Made by a program: the position numbers and the translations under genes. Positions 1-7,929 of a DNA stretch of 64,000 bases are shown piece after piece (position 1 is the first letter of the stretch; each line of letters begins with the position of its first letter). Origin of the DNA: Saccharothrix carnea (GTDB lineage Bacteria > Actinomycetota > Actinomycetes > Mycobacteriales > Pseudonocardiaceae); assembly GCF_003014735.1 (NCBI RefSeq), contig NZ_PYAX01000010.1:248001-312000 (forward strand), read 5' to 3'. The notes under the pieces are model-generated. The model was not told where the DNA came from, searched no databases, and worked only from the letters and a program-made list of their open reading frames with translations.

Positions 1-324
1 GTCCTGCAGGAACGCCAGGTCCGACGCGAACAGGTTCTCCACCACACCGGCGTGCACGTCGGTCACCGAGCCGATCCGCACGATCACCCGCGCCAGCAGC
101 ACCACGGTCAGGTACGCCGAGTTCTCCCGCACCCGGTCGTCCCGCAGCGGCACCAGCTCGTCCCGCGCGGTCGCCAGGCGCATCACGCCGGAACGGTGCA
201 CCGCACCGCTGTCGTCGACGTACCCTCGCGGCAGCTCGAAGGCGAACTCGGTGCGCATCGGCTCGGCCACGGCCGGAGCCGGCACATCGGACGAAACGGG
301 TACCGCCGCCATCATCCTGCGCAT
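1..324 (-). CDS. CIS tail assembly chaperone-like protein (N-terminal part, runs off the window)
   Basis: Leftward and cut by the window edge; 108 codons are visible from an ATG at 324, with further in-frame ATGs at 315 and 312. The visible part contains ELPRGYVDDSGAVHRSG, a charged RDELVPLRDDRVREN stretch and a helical segment, which from memory matches the short 'phage tail assembly' proteins (Phage_TAC_7-like, Mu gp41/E type) beside tube genes in actinomycete contractile injection systems. The start lies 4 bp after the tube stop codon, so the genes are probably co-transcribed. A chaperone role for tail or baseplate assembly is inferred from family and position only. Confidence 0.7.
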   Translation of the reverse strand, partial: MRRMMAAVPVSSDVPAPAVAEPMRTEFAFELPRGYVDDSGAVHRSGVMRLATARDELVPLRDDRVRENSAYLTVVLLARVIVRIGSVTDVHAGVVENLFASDLAFLQD

Positions 325-328
325 GGCG

Positions 329-772
329 TCACTCGACTTCCATCATCTCGTAGGTGACGACGAGCTTCTCCGTGAGCACGCTGGTGTCGCCCGCCTTCAA
401 CGTGCCGATCTCCAGCGACTTCGGCCACGCGTTGGTCAGCTTGTACCGCTTGATCGGCTGGCCCTCGTAGTCGTAGACGATGATCGCCCCGCCCTTGCGC
501 GCGTTGCCCATCCGGCCGAAGTGCGCGTCCTTGACCCACTTCTCGAAGCTCTGGTCGTCGGTGAGCCCGCGGGTCAGGGTGACCTCGCCCGCCTTCGGCT
601 TGCCGGGCAGCTTCTTGATGACGTACTTGCCGTCCGCCGTGTTCGTCTTCAGCTCGATGACGTCCTGCTCCATCTTCAGCCCGGAGACCTCGGAGATCTG
701 CTTGATCGCGACGCCGTCGACCTCCAGGCCGAACGAGTGGCCGACCGAGGTGTCGAGTTCGGGAAGAGCCAT
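329..772 (-). CDS. CIS inner tube protein (T4 gp19-like)
   Basis: 147 aa, the usual size of gp19/Hcp-like tube subunits, which stack as rings to form the inner tube of a contractile tail. Visible hallmarks are the N-terminal GHSFGLEVDGVAIKQISEV and a C-terminal LVVTYEMMEVE strand, both typical of the 'phage tail protein' family in eCIS loci. The ATG at 772 has an AAGG about 9 nt upstream. It follows the sheath gene after 27 bp and precedes the chaperone-like gene, the order expected of a sheath-tube transcription unit. The assignment is secure at family level; a phage rather than eCIS origin is unlikely given the neighbouring ATPase and DUF4157 genes. Confidence 0.92.
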   Translation of the reverse strand: MALPELDTSVGHSFGLEVDGVAIKQISEVSGLKMEQDVIELKTNTADGKYVIKKLPGKPKAGEVTLTRGLTDDQSFEKWVKDAHFGRMGNARKGGAIIVYDYEGQPIKRYKLTNAWPKSLEIGTLKAGDTSVLTEKLVVTYEMMEVE

Positions 773-799
773 GACCGACCGCCTTAAACTAGGACTCGA

Positions 800-2329
800 C
801 TACTCGTTGACGAGGCTGGTGCCGCCGGAGATCTGCGCCAGCCGGAACACCACGAACTCCGCGGGCTTGACCGGTGCGATGCCGACCTCGCAGATCACCT
901 GGCCGAGGTCGATGCTCTCGGCCGGGTTGGTCTCGCGGTCGCACTTGACGTAGAACGCCTCGTCCGGGGTGAGCCCGAACAACGCGCCCTTGCGCCACTC
1001 CGTGACCAGGAAAGCGCTGATGGTGCGGCGGATCCGGGCCCACAGCGCGTCGTCGTTCGGCTCGAACACGACCCACTGCGTGCCGTCGAGGATCGACTCC
1101 TCCAGGTAGTTGAACAGCCGTCGCACGTTCAGGTACCGCCACGCCGGGTCGGACGACAGCGTGCGCGCGCCCCACACCCGAATGCCACGACCGGGGAACG
1201 ACCGCACGCAGTTGACCCCGATCGGGTTCAGCAGCTCCTGCTCGGCCTTGGTCAGCTGCGTCTCCAACGCCACCGCGCCGCGCACGACCTCGTTCGCGGG
1301 CGCCTTGTGCACGCCGCGCGTCGCGTCCGTGCGGGCCCACACCCCGGACATGTGGCCGCTCGGCGGGATGAACGCGTGGTCGTTGCTCGCCGGGTCGAAC
1401 ACCTTGATCCACGGGTAGTACAGCGCCGCGTACTTCGAGTCGTAGCCCGCGCCGTTCAGCCGCCAGTCCTTGACCTGCTGCGGGTTGAGCGAGGGCGGTG
1501 TGTCGAGCACGGCGATCCGGTCGCCCATGAGCTCGCAGTGGGCGATCATCGCGAGCTGCACGGCCTTCACCGACTCCAACGTGATCGCGCCGCGCTGGTA
1601 GCTGCTCATCAGGTCGGGCACCGCGACCATGGTGATCTCGTCGATCGCCTCCAGGCCGCCGAACCCGGTGCGGTCGGAGACGTCGCCGACGTAGTCGTCG
1701 GCCGCGATCTTGCGCGGCACGGGCGACGGGTCGGCCGCGACGACCTCCTTGAGCGTGACGCTGCCCTTCTCCACCTTGGCCACGCCCGCGCCCGCCGTCT
1801 CCTCGACCGTGATCAGGCTCGACTTCTCCTGCACGACCGCGACGATGTGCTCCTTGGTGCGCTTGGTGGACACGGTGTGCGTCTCGACCACCTTGCCGTT
1901 CTGCTTGACCAGCAACGTGAACCGGTCGTCCGGCTGGTTGTCACCCGGCACGTCGGCGACCTCGACGGTGATCTCGGGCGCGCCGAGCTCCCGCGCGGTG
2001 ATCTTGTAGCCGCCGAGTGCCGCCTGGGCGCCACCGGCGGGCAGTTGGCCGTTGCCCTTGGCGCGCTCGCCGCCGATCCGCACGACGTAGCAGTTCGAGC
2101 CGCCGTTGAGGAAGTACCCGTACACCGACTGGGCCAGGTAGCAGTCCGGCACGAAGTCGCCGAAGACCTGCGTGAACTGGGCCCAGTTGGACACCAGCGT
2201 CGGCGTGTTGAACGGGCCTCGGGCCGCGAAGCCGACGAAGGCGGCGACGGCGGTGCCCACGCCCTCGATGGGCCGCGCACCAGCCTCCACCTCCTCGACG
2301 TACACCCCCGGGGAGAGATAGGTGGGCAT
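800..2329 (-). CDS. CIS contractile tail sheath protein
   Basis: 509 aa from an ATG at 2329 preceded by GGGAGGCAACGG. A longer frame reaches 2470, but those residues are low-complexity Arg/Pro/Ser and lack a binding site. The protein opens with MPTYLSPGVYVEEVEAG, the sheath N-terminal signature, followed by the VAAFVGFAARGPFNTP segment. A conserved middle contains MIAHCELMGDRIAVLDTPP, and the C-terminal part has IRVWGARTLSSDPAWRYLNVRRL. Sheath subunits polymerise around the tube and contract to drive it into a target. About 150 bp separate this start from the terminator of the eCIS-core gene upstream, so sheath and tube probably have their own promoter in 2330-2479. Confidence 0.95.
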   Translation of the reverse strand: MPTYLSPGVYVEEVEAGARPIEGVGTAVAAFVGFAARGPFNTPTLVSNWAQFTQVFGDFVPDCYLAQSVYGYFLNGGSNCYVVRIGGERAKGNGQLPAGGAQAALGGYKITARELGAPEITVEVADVPGDNQPDDRFTLLVKQNGKVVETHTVSTKRTKEHIVAVVQEKSSLITVEETAGAGVAKVEKGSVTLKEVVAADPSPVPRKIAADDYVGDVSDRTGFGGLEAIDEITMVAVPDLMSSYQRGAITLESVKAVQLAMIAHCELMGDRIAVLDTPPSLNPQQVKDWRLNGAGYDSKYAALYYPWIKVFDPASNDHAFIPPSGHMSGVWARTDATRGVHKAPANEVVRGAVALETQLTKAEQELLNPIGVNCVRSFPGRGIRVWGARTLSSDPAWRYLNVRRLFNYLEESILDGTQWVVFEPNDDALWARIRRTISAFLVTEWRKGALFGLTPDEAFYVKCDRETNPAESIDLGQVICEVGIAPVKPAEFVVFRLAQISGGTSLVNE

Positions 2330-2479
2330 CCGTTGCCTCCCAAGTCGTGCGGACGGTTCTGCCGCTGTGCCGTCGATGCTGCTGCGCTTCGGCGACGGGC
2401 GAAACGACCGCGGGGGCTGTGCCGGTGTGCGCCGTTGGCTGCCCAAAGGTGCAGCCGGCCGTTGACGCACAAGAGAAAA

Positions 2480-2506
2480 CCCCGCCGCGCGGGAGGCGCG
2501 GCGGGG
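2480..2506 (-). terminator. Intrinsic terminator after the eCIS-core gene
   Basis: Perfect 11-bp stem (2480-2490 pairs with 2496-2506) with a GGGAG loop. Read leftward it is followed by GTTTTCTC, a proper U-tract, which is rare in this GC-rich window. It lies 16 bp after the stop of the DUF4157 gene and should stop transcription before the sheath operon. Confidence 0.85.
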
Positions 2507-2521
2507 CGAGCTTCGGTCGGG

Positions 2522-3211
2522 TCAGACCGCTTCCTCGTCGTCCTCTTCCCGCTGCACGGACGGCGCGACGTAGGTCTGCGCCGTCTCCTCGTCCTCGACC
2601 TTCTCTTCCTCCCGTTGAACGGCGGGAGCGGCGGCGGGAGCGGGCTCGGCCATGATCCGGTCGGCGGTGCCGCTCGCCTCGCGCTCGAACCGGTCGGACG
2701 GGTCGCTGACCTTCACCCCGCCGCCCGCGTCGGTGCCGTCCACGGGACCGTTGCGCTGCTGCACGACGTGCGTCAGCTCGTGCGCCAGCATGTGCTTGCC
2801 CGAGTCGGACGACGGGTCGTACTTGTCCTGCTGGAACACGATGTCCGAGCCGACCGTGTACGCCTGCGCGTTGACCGACTTCGCCGACTCGTGCGCCGCG
2901 CCGTCGGTGTGCACGCGCACGTCGCCGAAGTCCTGCCCGAAGCGGGACTCCATGTCGGCGCGCACGTCGACGTCCAGCGGCGATCCGCCGGAACCCACCA
3001 CGCCGTGCACCGGCGACTCCCCGGCCTCCTCCACCACCGTGCTCGCGCCCGCGTTGCCGACCGCCCGTTGCAGGTCGAGCAGCCCGGCGGCGCCGAGGAC
3101 GTCCGGCCGCCCGGCGGCGGCGGCACGTCCCAGCAGGTCGTGGTCGGCGTGCTCGACGCGGTCGCCTTTGGGCCGCAGCCCGCTGTCAGCCTCGTGGTCG
3201 TGCTCGCGCAT
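2522..3211 (-). CDS. eCIS core domain protein (DUF4157)
   Basis: 229 aa from an ATG at 3211 with GGGAG 5 nt upstream; a longer frame to 3250 lacks a binding site. Residues about 70-150 form the DUF4157/eCIS-core domain: RFGQDFGDVRVHTDGAA, then HELTH at 144-148 followed by VVQQ. This is a zinc-metalloprotease-like HExxH motif; whether it is active is not known for most members. The tail contains two VQREEE-type acidic repeats. DUF4157 proteins are strongly linked to contractile injection systems, where some are cargo or cargo-associated. It sits 98 bp downstream of the AAA+ ATPase gene and is closed by its own terminator. There is no signal peptide. Confidence 0.9.
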   Translation of the reverse strand: MREHDHEADSGLRPKGDRVEHADHDLLGRAAAAGRPDVLGAAGLLDLQRAVGNAGASTVVEEAGESPVHGVVGSGGSPLDVDVRADMESRFGQDFGDVRVHTDGAAHESAKSVNAQAYTVGSDIVFQQDKYDPSSDSGKHMLAHELTHVVQQRNGPVDGTDAGGGVKVSDPSDRFEREASGTADRIMAEPAPAAAPAVQREEEKVEDEETAQTYVAPSVQREEDDEEAV

Positions 3212-3309
3212 GGTCGCTCCCTCGAACGCCAGTACAGGTCCATCGTGCAACCTGGCCGCACCGCCGAACCAGGACCGGCGGGGCGGCTCTCACTGCCCGA
3301 AAGGGCAGT

Positions 3310-5310
3310 TCACCGGGTCGTGCTCGTCATCGCCAGCTCCAGGTACCGCCCGAACTCCCGCTCGCCGACCAACCGGCCGAGCTTGCGGTACTCGCGCGCC
3401 ACCGCGCCGACCACCTCCGCCATCCCCACCGGGCCGCCCGCCTCGGCCGCCAGGTACGCGGCGGTCACCGCGGCCGACCGGATGTGCCCGCCGGCCAGCT
3501 CGAACGCCGAGGCGAGGAAGTCGAGGTCCACCTCGACGCGCGGCGCCGTCACGCCGAGGCAGCGGTCCCACAGCAGGCGGCGCAACGGCTCGTCGGGCAC
3601 CGGGAAGTCCACCACCACGTCCAGCCTGCGGGTGAACGCCTCGTCCAGGTTCGCGCGCAGGTTCGTGGCCAGCACCGCGATGCCGTCGAAGGTCTCCATG
3701 CGCTGCAACAGGTACGCGCTCTCGATGTTGGCGTAGCGGTCGTGCGCGTCACGGACCTCGGACCGCTTGCCGAAGATCGCATCGGCCTCGTCGAACAGCA
3801 GCACGCCGTTCACGCCCGCCGCTTCGGTGAAGATCCGCTCCAGGTTCTTCTCGGTCTCGCCGATGTACTTGTCCACCACGGTCGCCAGGTTCACCGTGTA
3901 CAGGTCCAGGCCCAGCGACGCGGCGATGACCTCGGCGGACATCGTCTTGCCGGTGCCGGAGTCGCCCGCGAACAGCCCGGTGACGCCCCGTCCCCGGCCG
4001 CCGCCCGGCCGCATCCGCCACTCGTCGATGACCCGGTCGCGGTGGCGTGCCCGCGAGGCCAGCTCGTGCAGCAGGCCCACCACGCCCGCGGGCAGCACCA
4101 GGTCGTGCCAGTCGACGGCGGGCTCGATGCGGCGGGCCAGGCGGTGCAGGCCGGCCGCGTTCTGGCTGCGCGCGCCCGCACGCAGGTGCTCGGTGGTGAC
4201 GACACCGCCGTCGACCAGCGCGGACACCGAGGCGGCACGGGCCGCGCGGGCGATCTGGCCCGGCCCGAGGACGAAGTGCGCGGTGGCGGCGGCCGGGTCG
4301 ACCTCCGGCGCGAGGCTGCCGTCCAGACCGGCCCGCCACAGCTCGGCGCGGTCGGCGACGGGCAGCGGCGAGGCGTCGTGCGGCAACGGCGGGTCGGTGC
4401 TCCAGCGCGGGTCCCACACGTTCGGGCCGAACACCACCAGCGGGATCGTGGGATGCGTCAACGCGGCCAGCGGCGGCTCCTCCTCGACCGGGCCTAGCAC
4501 CACCCCGGCGTGCCGCAGCACGGCCTCGCGCCGCACGGCGGCCGTCAACGCCTGCTGGTCGGGTTCGGCGCGCAGGCGGGCCGCGTCGACTTCGAGGACG
4601 GCGAAACCGGCGTCGCGCAACGCCGCGGCGGCCATCTCCGCCGCACCACCACCCGGCCGTTCCCGCAGGTAGAGCAGCTTCACCCGGGCACGCAGTGCAC
4701 GGCCCAGCCTGCCGACGTCGGCCGCCGCGACGTCGTCCACGACCCGGGCGACGCCCGCCAGCGCGGCGTCCAGCAGGTCGTCGCCCAGCAGGTGGCTCAC
4801 CACCCGGTCGGGCACGCGCAGGGAACGGGACAGGAACGGCCGCTCCCGGTCGTCCACCACGAGCAGGCCCGCCGACCGCAGCGGTGACGCCGGGTCGAGC
4901 CGGGCCCGGCCCGCCGCCGACGCCTCGGGCAGCCCGCACAGCCGCAGCGCCAGGCCCGCGGTCGCGCGGCGGCGTGTCACGTCGTCGTTCAGGTAGCCGT
5001 AGAACTGCTCGAACCGGCTGTCGACGTCCGGCGCGAGCGCGACCAGCAGCAGCTCGACGTCCAGCCCGGTCAGCCCGGCGGTCTCGGCGAGGCCGCCCAG
5101 CCTGCCGGACGCCACCGAAGCCTGGAACGGCACGAACGGCTCGCGCCGGGTGGCCAGCAGGGCGTCGATCGCCTCGTCGGACAGGTACAGACCGCGGAAC
5201 GGGTCGTCCGGGTTGTGGTCGGCGCCGCGCCGGGCCGCCACCGCCGTCCGGATGCGCCGCTCCAGCGCGGCGAGCCGGGTGAACAGGTGGGGCAGGCTGC
5301 CGGTGTTCAT
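3310..5310 (-). CDS. CIS-associated AAA+ ATPase (Pvc15/Cis15-like)
   Basis: 666 aa. Residues 1-400 are a helical N-terminal region of the type seen in eCIS ATPases; the C-terminal AAA+ domain has Walker A GDSGTGKT (449-456), Walker B GVLLFDEAD (502-510), YANIESAYLLQRME, and an arginine-finger region AFTRRLDVVVDFP. Pvc15-type ATPases act in assembly, cargo loading or disassembly of the particle. The ATG at 5310 overlaps the stop of the DUF4255 gene (5307) as ATGA, so the two are translationally coupled. The family assignment is firm; the exact role rests on homology. Confidence 0.93.
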   Translation of the reverse strand: MNTGSLPHLFTRLAALERRIRTAVAARRGADHNPDDPFRGLYLSDEAIDALLATRREPFVPFQASVASGRLGGLAETAGLTGLDVELLLVALAPDVDSRFEQFYGYLNDDVTRRRATAGLALRLCGLPEASAAGRARLDPASPLRSAGLLVVDDRERPFLSRSLRVPDRVVSHLLGDDLLDAALAGVARVVDDVAAADVGRLGRALRARVKLLYLRERPGGGAAEMAAAALRDAGFAVLEVDAARLRAEPDQQALTAAVRREAVLRHAGVVLGPVEEEPPLAALTHPTIPLVVFGPNVWDPRWSTDPPLPHDASPLPVADRAELWRAGLDGSLAPEVDPAAATAHFVLGPGQIARAARAASVSALVDGGVVTTEHLRAGARSQNAAGLHRLARRIEPAVDWHDLVLPAGVVGLLHELASRARHRDRVIDEWRMRPGGGRGRGVTGLFAGDSGTGKTMSAEVIAASLGLDLYTVNLATVVDKYIGETEKNLERIFTEAAGVNGVLLFDEADAIFGKRSEVRDAHDRYANIESAYLLQRMETFDGIAVLATNLRANLDEAFTRRLDVVVDFPVPDEPLRRLLWDRCLGVTAPRVEVDLDFLASAFELAGGHIRSAAVTAAYLAAEAGGPVGMAEVVGAVAREYRKLGRLVGEREFGRYLELAMTSTTR

Positions 5311-5915
5311 GGTCGCCTGCGGCTCATCGCCACGCGGTGGCCGACCGAGTCGCCGCCCATGGCCAGCCTCATGCCCTCCTCCACCGGCGGCCCGGCCGCG
5401 AACACCCGGCCGGAGTCGATCGGCGCGGACACCACCACATCCAGCGACGGTTTCAGCTCACCACCCAGCGCGGTCCAGACGTCCGCGAACGCCCGGTCCT
5501 CCGGCGGCGGCAGGGCGACCGTCATCGGCACCGGCAGCCCCAGCTCGGCCAGCGACCCGGTGAGCAGCCCGACCGGCACGGACTCGTGCCGCAGGAAGCC
5601 CACCAGCAGCTCGGACAGCAGCCGGTGCTCGTCCTCCGACCGTTGGGTCCACGCCGTGACCAGGTAGGACAGCTTGATGTGCCGCGGCGGCAGGCGGCGG
5701 GCGGTGACCTGGCCGTTCTCGTAGGAGTTCAGCAGGCCCCGCTGGCGGCGGCGGAGGTCTTCGCGGATGTCGTAGAGGTAGACGTCGACGGTGGGCGCGT
5801 TCCGCCGCGCGGCCCAGTCCTTCGTGGGCGCGTCGAACGCGACCTCGACCTCCGTGCCGCGCAACGCGTCGTCCCGGACCAACCGCCTCAGCGCCTCGTC
5901 AACCTCGTGGATCAC
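5307..5915 (-). CDS. DUF4255 protein (Pvc16-like tail terminator/cap)
   Basis: 202 aa. Typical DUF4255 features are IHEVDEALRRLVRDDAL at the start, APTVDVYLYDIRED, and HIKLSYLVTAWTQRSEDEHRLL in the middle, a pattern shared with tail-terminator proteins (Pvc16/Cis16) that cap the distal sheath end. It is the first gene of the leftward CIS unit in the window and overlaps the ATPase start by 4 bp. No plausible CIS gene lies further right, so this is probably one boundary of the locus. Confidence 0.9.
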   Translation of the reverse strand: MIHEVDEALRRLVRDDALRGTEVEVAFDAPTKDWAARRNAPTVDVYLYDIREDLRRRQRGLLNSYENGQVTARRLPPRHIKLSYLVTAWTQRSEDEHRLLSELLVGFLRHESVPVGLLTGSLAELGLPVPMTVALPPPEDRAFADVWTALGGELKPSLDVVVSAPIDSGRVFAAGPPVEEGMRLAMGGDSVGHRVAMSRRRP

Positions 5916-5971
5916 GCACCCACTCTCACCCCGTCGCCGTGCCCGCGGACAGCGGCCACCCGACGAACCTT

Positions 5972-5991
5972 GGGGCAGCGCGCGTTGCCCC
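5972..5991. terminator. Short hairpin between the CIS locus and the next gene
   Basis: GGGGCA (5972-5977) pairs with TGCCCC (5986-5991) around an 8-nt loop, 20 bp downstream of the leftward gene ending at 6012. There is no U-tract; a weak terminator candidate. Confidence 0.35.
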
Positions 5992-6011
5992 TCCGGGCAG
6001 CGCCGGCACTC

Positions 6012-6497
6012 TCAGACCGGCTCCGACACGGACCCGACCTGCGCCGCGACGACCGCCGCGGCCGTCACCTTGTCCGTGGCGTCCTCCACGGTCACCATCG
6101 CCTCGACCGCCGCCAGCACCGCCGCGTCGGCGATGTCCGCCACCTCGATCGCCGCCCGTGCCGCCGCGCGGGCCCGCTCGGCCGCTTCGTCGGCGCCGAC
6201 CCGGGCCGCCGCCTCGGCCTGCGCCAACGCGTGACTGGCGGCCGTGCGCGCCTGAGCGGCGGCGTCGTGCACATCGTCCAGGCGCTCCTCGGCGGCCAGC
6301 ACGAGCCTTACGTCGCGCAGCGTCGCACCCGCCTGGTCGCGCAGGGCCGCCACGTGCGAGCGACCGAGGACGATCTCGATCCCGTCGCCGATCGTCAGGA
6401 TCGCCTGGCCGTCCATCGCGCCACGCAGGTACAGCCCTTCCCCTTCGCCGACGCTCACGGTGAGGCTCATCCGGTCGCCGCTCGATCCCAAGGTCAT
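6012..6497 (-). CDS. Hypothetical Ala-rich helical protein
   Basis: 161 aa from an ATG at 6497 with GGGAG just upstream. I do not recognise the family. The first ~65 residues are predicted beta-rich (LTVSVGEGEGLYLRG, ILTIGDGIEIVLG). From about residue 70 to the end the sequence is almost pure Ala/Glu/Asp/Arg/Val helix (AAQARTAASHALAQAEAAA), consistent with a long coiled coil. There is no signal peptide or membrane segment. It is divergent from the Scr1-type regulator at 6657, with 159 bp between the two starts that hold palindromic sites, so it may be a target or partner of that regulator. This is inference from position only. Confidence 0.75.
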   Translation of the reverse strand: MTLGSSGDRMSLTVSVGEGEGLYLRGAMDGQAILTIGDGIEIVLGRSHVAALRDQAGATLRDVRLVLAAEERLDDVHDAAAQARTAASHALAQAEAAARVGADEAAERARAAARAAIEVADIADAAVLAAVEAMVTVEDATDKVTAAAVVAAQVGSVSEPV

Positions 6498-6592
6498 GCT
6501 CCCGCCCTTTCTTGATCACCGATCACGGCCCGTGGACCCTGGTGATCGATTGATTACAGCGTGTGGAAAACTTCGATGTGAAGCTGGTTGCG

Positions 6593-6622
6593 TTCCCGGG
6601 AAAGTTCCCATGTTCCCGGGAA
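6593..6622. promoter_or_regulatory. Paired 10-bp palindromes, candidate operator
   Basis: TTCCCGGGAA occurs at 6593-6602 and 6613-6622, centre to centre 20 bp (two helical turns), with GTTCCCATG between them (6604-6612) and again at the regulator start (6651-6659). It lies 35 bp upstream of the Scr1-family regulator ATG, between two divergent genes. A looser inverted repeat, GATCACC (6514-6520) / GGTGATC (6541-6547), lies nearer the other gene. Autoregulatory binding is inferred. Confidence 0.55.
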
Positions 6623-6656
6623 GTCCGGCAACCTGAGTCACCCGAACGGAGTTCCC

Positions 6657-7484
6657 ATGCCGAGGAAGTCGCCTGGCCCGAAGGCCAAGGGCCTTGGTGC
6701 CGAGCTGCGCATCCTGCGCAAGCTCGCCAAGATCACGCTGGAACAGGCCTCGGCGGCGATCGGGCTGTCGAAGCAGGTGCTGTCCCGCCTGGAGACCGGC
6801 CAGCGCAACATCTCGCCCGACGAGGTCGCCGGCCTCCTCGCGCTCTACGGCGTGACCGGCGGCCAACGCGACAAGTTGCTGACCATGGCGCGCTCGCTCA
6901 ACGACCCCGGCTGGTGGGAGTTGAACGCGCCGGGAATGACCCAGGAGTCGGTGACCCTGGCCGACTACGAGGACAGCGCCAGGAAGATCACCGACTGGTC
7001 ACCGCTGCTGGTGCCCGGCCTGTTGCAGACCCCCGAGTACGCCGGTTCGTTCATGCTCGACGACGGCCTCACACCCAGCGAGGTGGAAGCGCGACTGGCC
7101 GGACGACTTCGCCGCCAAGAGCGACTGAACCGGAACGACGTCCACTACACCGCCCTGATCGGCGAGCCCGCGTTGATCGGCAACGACGACATCCACCGCA
7201 ACCAACTGACGGCGCTGGCCAAGGCTGCGGAACGACCGAACGTGACCATCCGCGTCGTACCGATCGCGGCGATGCCACGCCTTGGCCGGGTCGGCGCGTT
7301 CATGATCCTAGAAGTGCCGCGCGTCGTCGTCCACATCGAGATGGCGCGATCCGGTGCGTTCCTTGACGAAGAGCCGTTCACCACGCCCTACCTGCGTCGG
7401 GCCGCACGGCTCAGCGAAGTCGCGCTCAGTGCGACAATGTCCATGCGCCGCATCATCACCCTGCGAGACGAAATGGACGTGTGA
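6657..7484 (+). CDS. XRE-family regulator, Scr1-type (HTH + DUF5753)
   Basis: 275 aa from an ATG at 6657 with GGAG upstream. The N-terminal HTH (about 13-70) reads AELRILRKLAKITLEQASAA, with the recognition helix near LSKQVLSRLETGQ. The rest (about 85-270) is DUF5753: DYEDSARKITDWSPLLVPG, LLQTPEYAGSFM, and the terminal MSMRRIITLRDEMD. These regulators are expanded in actinomycetes, usually beside a DUF397 gene, and several (WhiJ-like) influence development and antibiotic production. Here the DUF397 gene starts 3 bp after the stop. Calling the pair a toxin-antitoxin system rests only on family naming. Confidence 0.92.
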   Translation: MPRKSPGPKAKGLGAELRILRKLAKITLEQASAAIGLSKQVLSRLETGQRNISPDEVAGLLALYGVTGGQRDKLLTMARSLNDPGWWELNAPGMTQESVTLADYEDSARKITDWSPLLVPGLLQTPEYAGSFMLDDGLTPSEVEARLAGRLRRQERLNRNDVHYTALIGEPALIGNDDIHRNQLTALAKAAERPNVTIRVVPIAAMPRLGRVGAFMILEVPRVVVHIEMARSGAFLDEEPFTTPYLRRAARLSEVALSATMSMRRIITLRDEMDV

Positions 7485-7487
7485 ACC

Positions 7488-7721
7488 ATGCAGCAACCAG
7501 CGCCGACGTGGCGTAAGTCGTCCCGGTCGCAGTCGCAGTCCAACTGCGTCGAAGTCGCATGGCGCAAGTCGTCCCGTTCGGAGTCGCAGTCCAACTGCGT
7601 TGAAGTCGCACACATCGGCGTTGGCGTGGTGCGTGACAGCAAGAACCCGACCGGGCCGGTCCTGCGCGTCGACCTCACCGCCCTGCTGGCTGCGATCAAG
7701 GCCGGGAAGTTCGACGCCTGA
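7488..7721 (+). CDS. DUF397 protein with duplicated WRKSS motif
   Basis: 77 aa. The family motif WRKSS...NCVEVA occurs twice in exact tandem (residues 8-24 and 25-41), followed by the normal remainder HIGVGVVRDSKNPTGPVL...FDA. At DNA level, 7509-7559 and 7560-7610 are 51 bp each and differ at only four positions, so the in-frame duplication looks recent. DUF397 proteins are small acidic partners of Scr1-type regulators (BldB-associated families). The gene starts 3 bp after the regulator stop and is surely co-transcribed. Confidence 0.92.
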   Translation: MQQPAPTWRKSSRSQSQSNCVEVAWRKSSRSESQSNCVEVAHIGVGVVRDSKNPTGPVLRVDLTALLAAIKAGKFDA

Positions 7722-7738
7722 GCGCGGTCGACCTCAGA

Positions 7739-7769
7739 GCACCCCGGCCAACGGACGTGGTCGGGGTGC
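7739..7769 (+). terminator. Terminator-like hairpin after the DUF397 gene
   Basis: GCACCCCGGCCA (7739-7750) pairs with TGGTCGGGGTGC (7758-7769) with one G-T wobble and a 7-nt loop, 17 bp after the stop. No U-tract, as usual for GC-rich actinomycetes. Confidence 0.6.
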
Positions 7770-7929
7770 CACCCGCCGCCGCAATCGTGCGGACAACTCG
7801 CACAACTACTCGGATTGACGCTTTTCGCCTCCATCCGGGCAAATGCTGCTAACGTGCTGCGCCAGTCGAGACATTACCCGACATTATCCCGAGTTCGGCT
7901 CACGTCTTGGACCTGAAGGGGTCGCCGAC

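Noticed and set aside
1..5915. Prophage remnant
   Set aside because: DUF4157, AAA+ and DUF4255 genes mark an eCIS; no capsid, terminase or integrase gene is visible in the window.
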